DNA of 64,000 nucleotides from Zygnema cylindricum (Eukaryota; Streptophyta; Zygnematophyceae; Zygnematales; Zygnemataceae): assembly GCA_037447655.1 (NCBI GenBank), contig JBBHKE010002945.1, positions 1 to 64,000 on the forward strand, read 5' to 3'. A program made the translations under genes and the position numbers. Under the pieces are notes generated by a model, which saw only the letters and a program-made list of their open reading frames with translations, had not been told where the DNA came from and made no database searches. This document shows, piece after piece, positions 48,301-59,010 of this stretch. Every line of letters begins with the position of its first letter. Position 1 is the stretch's first letter.

Positions 48301-49003
48301 TCATGAAGAATAGAAGTTCATGCAGACTATTCCTTACAAGCAACTAGTGGGAAGCTTAATCTATTTTATAAATTGTACCCGACCGGATTTAGCTGCAGCT
48401 GTAGGAGTGCTGAGTAGAAGATTAAATGCTCCCACTAAGAGAGATTCAGAGGCAGCTAAAAGAGTCCTTAGATATTCGATATGAACTAGGGATCCATGGT
48501 TGCGTTTGGGTGGGGGGAATACTGACATCACTACTTAGAGTGATGCCAGTTATGGTGATCTTCCGATGAGGAGATGTACTTCTGGATATGTATTTTATGT
48601 GGGCGATGGGGCTTGTTGATAGAGTAGCAGACACCAAAAGGTTATTGCTCAGTTCACCATGGAGGCTGAGTATATGGCCTCTTGCTCTGCTGTAAAAGAA
48701 TTGATGTGGGCCAAGTCTTTGCTTGGTGAGCTTGGTCACCTTAAGAGTGGTGTGCAATTTTTTTTTTGTGATAATCAGGCGGCAATCGCTATTGTTGCCA
48801 ATCCTAAACATCATTGAAAAGCAAAACACATGGACATTAGACTCAGCTTTGTTAGAGAGAAGGTAGAAAACAAAATAATCAATTTAGAGTACGGACCGGA
48901 TAGAGAGATGGTAGTAGATATGATGACCAAACGTGTGCCTTCCCCTAAGCTATTTTTCTGCAGGGAGAAGTGTGGTTTGAAATTAAAGAGTGACTACAAA
49001 ACA
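45341..49003 (+). pseudogene. Copia B gag-pol, broken and deleted
   Basis: Gag begins with QVMGPPSTVSIFNG just after the LTR. A zinc knuckle CHFCKKPGHYMVEC (about 46218-46262), a remnant of the protease (WIVGSSASIHMC, active-site Asp lost to Gly), integrase (about 46860-47640, with RSENGGEY replacing the usual RSDNGGEY), an RT remnant and RNase H (about 48520-48900) follow. Many stops and frameshifts are present. After GKSGYLDYT the frame stops at 47655-47657 and resumes at EGIDYEEIFAPVV, which skips about 240 codons present in copia A: an internal deletion. The RT active-site region is retained as YVDDLL near 48006. Confidence 0.9.
45347..45360 (+). promoter_or_regulatory. Primer-binding site of copia B
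   Basis: GTTATGGGCCCACC, one base after the LTR; identical to the sites of elements A, C and D. Confidence 0.82.
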
Positions 49004-49010
49004 TGAGGAG

Positions 49011-50065
49011 TGTAGAAATTAATGGTCCTTTTAGTAATTTCTAGGCCTAAAATGAAATGCAGAAAAGAAGCCGAGGTAGTCTGCCTCTAACTCCTCTCTT
49101 CAGCTCCCACACTTGTCGTAGTCACTGAAGGTTGAAGAGGGAGCTAGAGCCATGGCTGCATGTGCTGTCTTGTCTAGAGAGAGAGAGACAGTTGTTTTTA
49201 GTAGGTATACTAAAACGAAACTTGACGCACCTAGGAGTTGATCCTGGTACCTACCGTCCATCAAGTTAGCTGGTAGCGGTTAGCTTTATCCTACAAGTAT
49301 AAGACCAATGGTTAAGTATATAAGAATTGACAAATATTTAAATAGTTAGACGTGAACTAATACATTTAACGGAAACTATTTATGTCATGCATAGATACAG
49401 TTTTGTACAGTACGGAGTACGATACGGTTCCGAAACGGATACCGCGCATTTTGTTTCGACAGCGAAACACATATCGCGCAAGTATTTATGACAGCTATGA
49501 TTGAAACCCGGTTTTGTTCGGGCGACCGCGAAAGATGCCGAGATTGCGGAATAGGATTTTGGCGGTTTGCGGTCACCGCCACATAGATTAACACGTGGCA
49601 CAACTACATTGGATTACGGCATCTCCGACGATTACACGAACGAAACCAAATATGACATGTGTCAACTTGTTGGCCATGTTGTACAATGGCCGTACAGAAA
49701 GTACACCGACACCTGTACCTTTGTGTACGACACTGCATTATGATTGGTTGCGTACTTCAGAAGATACAGTTTTAGAGAGAGATAGGACTCAGAAAAAATT
49801 TGTAGATAGTACTCTCTCTCTCAGAGAAGCCTTCTGTACAAAAGGTCAACTTTGACCCTCCATAACTTACTGCTCAAGGGAGCAAATTCAAAGATTCTTT
49901 TTGCTATCGACCCACGAGAGTCTTACCTTCAATAGGTGGAGGTGGTTAGAGTTTTTGTCTGCCAAGATGGCAAGTTCTTTTGATGAAACACAATGGGGTC
50001 AGGGTTATCCTTGAGGCTTCGTGTGAGCTGGTTACTGTGAGGCCAATGGAGGTCTCACATTTGCA
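49011..50065 (+). repeat. 3' LTR of copia B
   Basis: 1055 bp. The single-copy state of the 60-bp unit and the intact ATGGAG start codon distinguish it from the 5' LTR. Box B-like GGATCAACTCC lies at 49234-49244, antisense. Confidence 0.9.
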
Positions 50066-50070
50066 GATCG

Positions 50071-51786
50071 CCATATTAAAACAAGAATTGACACGGCTTT
50101 CTCGATTCACGCTGAGGAAACTATTACGACGACATGTGAATAAATGTTTAGCCACTTTAAGTGCAAAATCATGAATCTTTCCCTGTTGTTTTTGTAAATA
50201 GAGCGAGAGAAAACACCTTACCCTCAACCAAAAAAAATTATGACACAACGCTGGAAAGTGGCAGACAGAGAGGGAGAGAGCAAGTTTCTCTCAATCTCCC
50301 CCTCCCTTGTTATCTCATTTTCCCTCTTTCTTCCCCCCCCCACTCTTTTTCTTTCTCTTTCCCCTCTCTCCCACTACCTCTCTCTCCGTAGATGCGTGAC
50401 GCCATGGAAAGCACATCTTTCCTAAAATAATGTACAAAGTAATACACACTTATCGAAACTACACAAAAATGCACGTATGATACCGACACAAACCATTCTA
50501 ACGCGACGTCGACATTTGACCGACATGCTCACTTATGCTTCCCTTCGGAAACGATTCTACAAAATACTTTTAAATTAAAATAATCTCCAAAGTTTTTTTT
50601 CTCTGTAAAAATGTTTGTGAGAATAACCTTAATAAGGTAATTTTCAACAAACAAACTACTTAATATAGGCAAGGAATCATTACTGTTGTTTTCCTGCAGT
50701 AATCTTAATAAGAATAAATTGTTGTATCCGTCATAATCGAGGAATAAATGTGACTTACAAACTTTATTATTCACTACAATTGTACTTTTGTGGACTGCTT
50801 CACATTATCAATGCAACGTACCTGATGGGAATTTAACTGACGTAGTCGTCACAAGTATATTTGTCTTTTTTGTAAGAAGTTTATTTTTTGTTCCAAAAAA
50901 TGCGGCAAGAAAATGTGGCGAATTTAAGGTTTTCATTACTTTTTATCCAGAGGGAGAGGGGAAGGATAGGGAGAGGGGAGAGGATAGGGAGAAGGGAAAA
51001 GTAGGGGGTAGAGAGATAGGAAAAAAGAAGAGATGACGAGTGGGAGTAGCGAGGAGGAGAGAGAGAAAAGAGGAAGTTGAGATGAAGAAGATAGAGAACG
51101 AAAGCAACATACAAAGACAACATGTAGACAAAATGTCATACGAGAAACCTATGGAAAATCAATCTCTTAGTTTTGGTGATCTTATGCAATGTATATTGTA
51201 CTACAGAATTGGGCTTATATAACAATGTCACATCACCAGACAATTTGACTGAAATCAAAAAGATGATTCCACGAAACATTTCCTATACCATCGCACCGAA
51301 TCAGCGTGCGACTGAAAGAGGTGGAAAAGCGTCATGTGGCAGCATATCATTCGACCACACACCATTTAGCATTTCATTGCAGAGAGGCATAGATTGCTAT
51401 AGAGCATACAGAGGGAAATGTATCTCAAAAAACCATTTTAATCATTAGAGAAACCGTTTTTCATAGAAATTGAAGCATTAGGAATTTAGGAGGAGAAAAA
51501 CAACTTTTTACTAAAGGAAAGTCCTTTGGACATTGTACATTTTCTATTAATCGATTTCTATACGCGATTTTAAACCTGCCTGCCCTTTAATCTTGTATCA
51601 ATTCTTTCTCCCATCAGCTGTCTACTTCTCTAATTCACTACATAGAACACCTTCGCGGTGTATAGTTATATCATTGATACACCCGTCACACGCACAGGCA
51701 CAGGCAAGCACATGCCCTGTGCTAGAACCAACCTTACACAATCATGATGCATGGTTTTATGATACATAATATGACTTGTACGAGTA
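50071..51786. other. Intergenic, no gene supported
   Basis: A CT-rich tract is at about 50290-50390 and a GA-rich tract at about 50945-51090. A 91-codon frame at 51173-51448 has no features I recognise and no splice or promoter support. Confidence 0.4.
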
Positions 51787-52902
51787 AAATATGTTGAAAA
51801 GTGATATTTTATATTCTATCTTTTTTAAAGATCCTGTAGCTCTCACTTGTCGTAGTCAGTGAGAATTGACGGGCAACCATGGCTGCCTCAGGCAGATGAG
51901 ACGATGGGCAGAAGACCAGGCTTCTACAAAAGCTACGCTACCCAGACAGGATTTGATCGTGTAACCTCTGGGCGAAGGCCGTACAAATTTTTTCACGTCT
52001 TATCCGTCAGGTCTTGATGAAACGTTACATGCGATGTATTTGGTAAGTATTTAAATATGACAGAGCGACATATTCCTTGTAACAACTTACGCAACAAAAC
52101 GAAACATGAAACATGTGATACCGCACGAAATGCAGCACCGCACGAAATAAATGAAACAAATATTTGATTTCGACGGACGAAATTAAATTTCGCGATCGAC
52201 AGCTCGCAAAGGAAGAAGGAATTTCAAACGGTCAACACGAAATGTTGACCGTCGAAATTCAACGGTCAACACGGAATATTGACCGGTGACTTTCAACGGT
52301 CAACATTTATTCGACGCGCCTTTAGATCGAACGTGTGAAATTGATCGCCGAAAAAGAATGGACGGCATGCGTTAGTGTCGGTATGCCGGAACAATTATCT
52401 TGGAGCAGTTCGGCAAAATGAGAGGAAATGACACGTGGCATCATCCTATAGGATGCCGGAAGAGAAAAGGGACAGAATGACATTGACCTATTAGCCACGT
52501 GGTAGAACGTGACTGGTGCCGAATATATGCGTACATAAAGAACGGCGGCTGGTGTACTATGTATGTTCAACAAACAGAGTACTTTATTTTGATTTGTTTA
52601 GAGTAGCTATTAGTGAGGTTTTCAGGACTTAGACAAAATTTTGAAAGTCCTCTCTCCCAGAGGACATCTGTATAAATATGCTGTCTTTGAACAGCCATAA
52701 CTTAATGCTCTGGTGAGCAAATTCAGTGATTCTTTTTGCTGCGGACTCAAGGGAGTCAGGCTACACAACAATGTAGTCGGTCAGAGTTTTTGCGTGCCAG
52801 GGTGTCACTTATTCATTGCCAAAGTCAAAACTTCAAATATTATCCTAGAGGCTTCATATAAGCTGGACATTTTGTGGACCAATGGAGGTCACAGAATTTC
52901 AA

Positions 52903-52916
52903 GTTATGGGCCCACC
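52903..52916 (+). promoter_or_regulatory. Primer-binding site of copia C
   Basis: GTTATGGGCCCACC, one base after the LTR, inside the open gag frame. Complementary to the initiator tRNA-Met anticodon arm. Confidence 0.83.
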
Positions 52917-53984
52917 CTCTAGGGTGCCCATTTTTTATGGAACAGGGTTCATTTATTCGGAAACCATGATAAGGGGTGCACTGGTTGAAAAACGACTATG
53001 GGGCATTGTGAGTGGTCGTGTGCGTCGGCCATTCGCAAAATTGGGAGTTCCACCAGGGTTTGAAGGATATCGGTTCACAAGAGGATCTTCGGGGGCAGAG
53101 GTGGAAGAGGATGTTGCAGAAAGCATCGTGTCGGACATAGGGAAGGAGAAGGGGAAGGAGAAACTCACACCGATGCCTACTGGATCGGTTTTTGTAGCAG
53201 ATGTTCAGAAAACCGAGGCTAATGATAGTGTAATCCGGGATTTGAACAATACCGTGGCGACTCATTTTATTCTCGGGCGTCTCACCCAAGTAGTGGCTAC
53301 AGCTCATCTTCATGTGGACAGGGCGAACGAGTTGTGGGAGGCTCTTGTCAAAATTTACAAGAGTGGTACGATTCAACAGCAGAAGCAGGCAGGTCAGAAG
53401 GTAGAAGCATATGTGTACAAAGGGGGAAAGATGTTAGATTTTTGTAATGACTTGGCCGGGTCATTTATGGAGTTGGAGAGTGCAGGGAAAAGGGAGACCG
53501 AGAAAGAGAAGGTGAATACTTTGTTAATGAAACTCCCTGATGATTATGAAAACAATGTTAACAAGGTTCAGGACTTGCTAGATCATCGATGGATCTTGAA
53601 CTCCGTTGTGGGAATGATTTTGATTCGGGAAAACATAATTGAGATTCGGAGAGGAGGAAAGAGTGTTCAGGCGTTGGCTGCAGGAACTAATTGGGGAGAT
53701 AAGGATTCCAAGAAACCTTATGGAAACTTTGGTGGAGGAGGAAAAGGAAATCAATCGGAAGGATGTGGATCGAGGCCTCCGAAGGGGCTTTGTCACTTTT
53801 GTAAGAAGCCGGGACATTACATGGCGGAGTGAACTAAACTGAAAGAGCTGAGATTGAAGGAGGAACATGCCGGAAAACCAACCGCAAAGAAAAAGAAGGC
53901 ATTTGTGGCAACACAAGTCATCGGAGAGGACTCCGATGAGGACGATGGAGAACTCCTCCTCAACGAGGAGCTGGAGGTGAAAGG

Positions 53985-54722
53985 TGTTGTTTTTAGAAAG
54001 CTTTAGTCCTCTTTATGCCTCAGCTGTGAGAGAGAGCTGTTCAGGACTTAAGCTATTTTTGGTTGAGTTCGGTTCAGTACTTACCGAAATTAGTGTGACA
54101 GTGAAGTTGGGAGTTCACGGTTCATTCACACTTGGGACACGTGTCGTCACTTGGGAGAATGCGTGAGTATGTCCTCCGTGGACGTACGGAAATTCGGCAG
54201 GACCACTGGACTTCGTGAAGTCAATTCTACGGTGCCAAATCCTCTAATCGGACCGCTGACAGCTGCCGCCAACAAATAGTGACGAGGCGTGACTAGATCA
54301 TTATCACTTTACGTTGTCTGAACTTCGGTGTAAATATTTGTGATAGAATGTTAGATGTACGGCTGGAATGCCTCCGTACAGCTTAGTGTAGTTTCAGTGT
54401 ATAAAAGTAGGACTTAGTGAATTTGATTTTTAGGAACAAATGATATGAAAACTGTACACTCAGTTTTATGTAATTTCATTTCTACATATCTCACAGATTT
54501 GTGAGCGGAATTGATTGAAATTTTTGGTGTGTGTTCCTTTGTATGTTATCTTCATTGTGGCAAATTTTCAAGACGTTTGGAGCGTTTTTCTGAAAGGTAT
54601 AGTCTGTCAAAGTTGCTGTTCAGCCATCGGTATTTGTGGAAGCTTCCTCTCTTGATTTGTTCTACGATGACTACTGCTGCATCTTCTTCATCTTCAGTAC
54701 CAACACTTGTCTCAAAACAACA
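53985..54722 (+). mobile_element. Solo LTR of family X in copia C
   Basis: 738 bp, TGTTGTTTTTAGAAAG to CTCAAAACAACA, with exact AAAGG at 53980-53984 and 54723-54727. Removing it restores copia codons across the joint (GTG AAA GGT GCG TTA). A TATA-like GTATAAAAGTAGGACTTAG is near 54400-54418. It shares its first ten bases and the CCTCCGTACA-TAGTAGGACTTAGT region with the 11131/20339 LTR. Confidence 0.92.
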
Positions 54723-55898
54723 AAAGGTGCGTTAGAGATTCCAAGGAGGCAAAAGTGTGCTTTCGGTAGAGTAAGAGAAGCTCTTGAAGAAGGATGGATT
54801 ATTGATTCAAGAGCATCTATGCATAAGTGCAGAGAAAAACCATTGTTTACCAAAATGAGAAAGATCCCTATTGTAGAGTGTTGAAATTTATAGATTTCTA
54901 GAGTATTTTCTAGGTTTAAATATGTTTTTATAAAAGGAAAAGAAAAAAGGACAGACAGCCTGCCTCCACCTCCGCTCTCTAGCTCCCATACTTGTTGTAG
55001 TCACTGAAGGTAAGAGAGAGAGGTTGATCCATGGCTGCCTTAGTTCAACAGACAGCTATTTCTAGTAGGTTACTAAAAATATACTTGACGGACCAGAGAT
55101 TTGATCCCGGTACCTGCGGTTCGTCAAGTTGTCCGGTAGCGGTCAGCTTTATCCTAATAGACTAGGACCAATGCTAATTGCTATGGTATGTGATAGATAT
55201 ATATTTAGTTCGAGTAGATAAAGTTCATTTAACTAGAACTGTATACGGCGTACATAGAATCAGTTTTATAAAGTACGTCGTAAGACGCCAATTCAAAACG
55301 GATACCACGCATTTTATTTCGACATCGGAACAAATGTCGCGCAAGTATTTATTACGGCTAAGATTGCGTTTCACATAAAATCCAACGGCGCACATCTTCG
55401 CCGAAATCCCGGAGTGGTCACTTTGGCGTTTTGTGACGTGGCATGACATGGAGACACGTGGAGAGATGACATTCGGTCATAGGAATTCCGAGGAACGTAC
55501 GGACGAATGAAAAGCGGACACGCGTCCACTTAATAGCCTTGTCGTACATAGGCCGTACAAAAGGTACATCGGCAGTAGTAGTTTTGTGTATGATACAGTA
55601 ATCTGATTGGTCCGTACTTCAGTAGATAGGAGTTATTAGAGAGAGTCAGGACTTAGAAAATTTTGGTAGGTAGTCACCTCTCACTTTGAGAGTTTGTACA
55701 AATTAGCATTTTTTACTGCCTCATAACTTATCGGCTGGTTGGCCGTTTTCAGTGATTCTTTTTTCTACGGACTCAAGGGAGTCCAGGCTGCACAGGGGTG
55801 CAGTCAAATTGTCAGTTTGCCTTCTTGGGCAGAAGTGGTCGTGGCTTAAAGTGGGTTAGTTAAATACTATCTAGAGGCTTCCTGTATTCTGTAGTCCA

Positions 55899-58800
55899 AT
55901 GGAGGACACAGAATTGCAGGTTATGGGCCCACCCTCTAGGGTGCCCACCTTCAATGGATCAAGGTTCATCTGTTGGGAAGCCATGATGATGAGAGCTATG
56001 TGTGAAAAACGATACTGGGGTATCGTCAGTGGACAAGTGAAACGTCCACCTTCGCGAACTCCACCAGGATTTGGGGGAGTAAGGTTTTCTGCAACAACGG
56101 CTGCCTCAGCGAAGGAGGCAGATGATGGGGACAGTAGTGTGTCCGAAAAGGAGAAAGGGAAGGAGACACCCCTCACTCCTATTGCCACAGTATCGGGAGC
56201 GGCGACCGTGAAGACCGTGGAGAACGATACTCAAATGTGGGAGGATGTAAACATGGCTGCAAAGAACTTCATTCTAAGGCACCTCACTCAAGGTTTGGCC
56301 ACTCCTCATCTTCACATTTACAAGGCCGAGGAGTTGTGGGAGAGTGTGGTGGAGATTTATAGAGCTGGAACTATTCAGGAGCTCCAGTTGGCTGAGCAAA
56401 AGCTATTGAGTTACACTTACAAAGGAGGAAAGATGTTAGATTACTGTAAGGATCTTTTTTGTTTGTATATGGAAATGGAAAGTGCCGGGTGGACAGGTAC
56501 AATGAAAATGAAAGTTAACACCCATATCATGAAATTACCAGATGAGTTCGAAAACATAGTGTACCGAGTACGAGAATGCCTGATAGTTCATGGAAATGGA
56601 TTACAGTAGTCAGGATGATACTTGTGCAGGAAAACACAATGAAGATTAGGAGAGGAGGAAAGAGCATTCAAGCTCTAGCAACAGGAGGGGACCGATGGGG
56701 GAAGGACCCGAAGATACCTTATAGAGGGGAAAGAGATAATTCTGGGGGACAGAGGCCCCCAAAGGGTCTTTGTCATTATTGCAAAAAGTCGGGACACTTT
56801 ATTGCAGATTGTGTCAAGCTATCGGAGCTGAGGCTCGAAGAAAACCCTGGAGGGGGTTCTTCCGGAGGGAAGAAAAAGGCACTTGTGGTTACAAAAGTGT
56901 CAGGAGAAACCGAGGATGAGTCATCTGAGGAGGATGGGGAGCTTCTTCTTGACGAGAATCTGGAGGAGAATGAGATCCTTCGGAGGCAGAAGTGTGCCCT
57001 TGGAGCAATTCGGGAAGCTCCACAGGAACAATGGATCATCGACTCAGGTGCATCCATGCATATGTGTCGTGATAAAGAACTCTTCACAAAGCTAAGAAAG
57101 ATTCCTACTGTAGAGATAGAGTTTGGGGATGGGAGAGTGGTTACTACAAATCTAGTGGGATCAGTAGATCTGAAAGTCTAAGTGGAGGGTAAGACTTCTA
57201 TACTTACATTCTCAGATATACTTTACATTCCTCAGCTGAGTAAAAATCTTGTCTCTACGTCTGTGTTAGATGACAAAGAGTTTGATACCTTCCCTAGAAA
57301 GGGAGTCTTTACAGCTAAGTATGGGGATGAAGTTTACTTCAGAGCAAATAAGGATAGCCAAGGAATGTTTAGGCTTAACTTGAGTAATGAAAAGAAGAAT
57401 GCTTACTATGTTGGTGTTCCTAAGGTGATGATTTGGCATAAGCGGTTGGGGCATGTACATTTTGATAGGTTAAGGGAAATGAAAAAACTTGGGGTAGTAG
57501 ATGGCATTGAGTTTGGGGATAATGAAATGATGGATGATTGTAGTGGTTGTGCTCAAGGTAAGGCTCACAGACTTCCCTTTCCCAAAGCCGCCACATATAG
57601 AGGTGAGAAAGTATTAGATTTAGTCCACACAGATATTTGGGGGCCTGCAAAAGTACCTTCGGTTGGAGGAAAGAGGTTTATGATGACAATAACTGATGAC
57701 TGGTCTAGATACTCTAGAGTCTACTTTCTGAAAACAAAGTCTGAAGCATCAACTTACTTCAAAGAATATAAAGCTTGGAGTGAGAAGTTGCATGAAACCC
57801 CCATTAAAAGGATAAGGAGTGATAATGGGGGGGAATATACCTCTAACGAGTTTGAGGAATATTTGAGAGATGAGGGAGTGCAGCACCAGAAAACTGTACC
57901 ATATAAGCGGAACAAAATGGGATAGCTGAGAGGCTGAATCGAACACTAGGAGATAGTGTACGCAGTATGTTGGCTGACAAGAAAATAAGAAAGAGATTTT
58001 GGGCAGAAGCAATGAACTGTGCCAACTACATCAAGAATAGAGTCCTTACCTCAGCTGTAAAGGGAGTGACACCTTAAAAGATATGGGTTGGAAGGAAACC
58101 AGATATCTCACACCTTAAAGTATTTGGTTGCCAAGTTTACAGTCTTGACACGGATAGGAAAAACTAGAAACTAGATGCTAAGGGAAAACATGGATACTTT
58201 GTGGGATATGATGAGGATGTTAAGGGATATAGAGTCTATGACTTAGCAAAGAAAGATATCATTCTGGTCAATCACTTAGTTGTCATGGATGAAGGGAAGT
58301 CATTTGACCCCTTCAAATATACAAAGAAGATAAGGATCTGATTTGAGTCCGAAAGTGAGGAGAACTTGGTCGTTCCCGAAAGGGACATGAGTGAAAGCGT
58401 GATTACAGATTCAGGGGAGATCTAAGATACAAAAGACTCACCGAAAACCTCACATACTCCTATGGACTTCGAGGAGATAGAAGAAGCGGGACAAGAACCG
58501 GTTTCCATGGACAGGGGAGCCGATGAGACAATGAGAAGAAATCTAAGACTTCCATCCATTCTTGCTTCGGAGTTTGAGGGAGGAAGGAGGAGCAGCAAAA
58601 GATATAGGAAAAACAAGCTGCCCATAAGGTAACTAAGCTATCTCACCGAGATGAGCCTCAGTCTTACTTAGAGGCAGTGAATAGTCCAGAGAAAGAGAGA
58701 TGGATTAGAGCCATAAATGATGAGATGGCTTCTATCATGGAAGCAAATACTTAGGAATTAGCGGATTGCCCTCCAAACAGAAAACCTATTGGATGTTAAT

Positions 58801-59010
58801 GGGTATTTAAACTAAAACTGAACCCAGATAATACAATTGAGAGGTATAAGGCTCGATTGGTAGCGAAGGGGTTCACCCAAAAAGAGGGGATTAACTATGA
58901 GGAGACCTTTGCTCCAGTTGTTCGGTTCCCATCGGTAAGGATTCTCCTTAGTCTGGCCGCAGCGGAAGACATGGAAATACACCAGATGGACATTAAGACT
59001 GCTTTTCTTA
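55899..59010 (+). pseudogene. Copia D gag-pol, broken
   Basis: Starts MEDTELQVMGPPSRVPTFNG at 55899. Zinc knuckle CHYCKKSGHFIADC at about 56772-56813, protease WIIDSGASMHMC near 57033-57068, integrase 57420-58080 (HKRLGH zinc-binding motif, ITDDWSRYSR, RSDNGGEY), then an acidic linker and RT start (about 58650-59010, ending MDIKTAFL). Breaks: a one-base frameshift near 56575, a TAA at 57179-57181, a frameshift near 57905, and stops near 58076, 58166 and later. It has fewer defects than B. Confidence 0.9.
55920..55933 (+). promoter_or_regulatory. Primer-binding site of copia D
   Basis: GTTATGGGCCCACC; with the preceding G, 15 bases are complementary to the initiator tRNA-Met anticodon arm. 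Confidence 0.83.

Larger units (their letters stand above)
44261..50065 (+). mobile_element. Ty1/copia element B
   Basis: The element has both LTRs (44261-45345 and 49011-50065), TGTAGAAATTAATGG to TTGCA. It is flanked by GATCT (44256-44260) and GATCG (50066-50070), a duplication matching at four of five bases. The primer-binding site is 45347-45360 and a short purine tract precedes the 3' LTR. It belongs with copia A. The LTRs have diverged in sequence and by a 60-bp tandem duplication in the 5' LTR, so it is not recent. Confidence 0.93.
51792..54878 (+). mobile_element. Ty1/copia element C, 5' half only
   Basis: The 5' LTR is 51792-52901 (TGTTGAAAAGTG to GAATTTCA), with a TATA-like TATAAATA near 52671. 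Then come the primer-binding site at 52903-52916, gag, a solo-LTR insertion at 53985-54722, and the start of the protease region, cut at 54878 by the LTR of element D. The rest of pol and the 3' LTR are not in the window. Confidence 0.88.
52882..54878 (+). pseudogene. Copia C gag and start of protease
   Basis: Gag is open for 316 codons from the ATG at 52882, which lies in the LTR, through the primer-binding site to CHFCKKPGHYMAE at about 53790-53829. The knuckle's last Cys codon is TGA (53830-53832). The frame goes on through an acidic linker to LEVKG, is interrupted by the solo LTR, and resumes as ALEIPRRQKCAFG and WIIDSRASMHKC. In that motif the DSGAS Gly is replaced by Arg. It ends at element D. 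It is the best-preserved gag in the window. Confidence 0.9.
54879..59010 (+). mobile_element. Ty1/copia element D, 3' truncated
   Basis: The 5' LTR is 54879-55918 (1040 bp, TGTTGAAATTTATAG to GAATTGCA), inserted into element C after TAGAG (54874-54878). Primer-binding site 55920-55933. Gag through the first part of RT is present. The element stops at 59010 in the RT, where a gypsy fragment in opposite orientation begins. No 3' LTR is linked to it. Confidence 0.9.
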
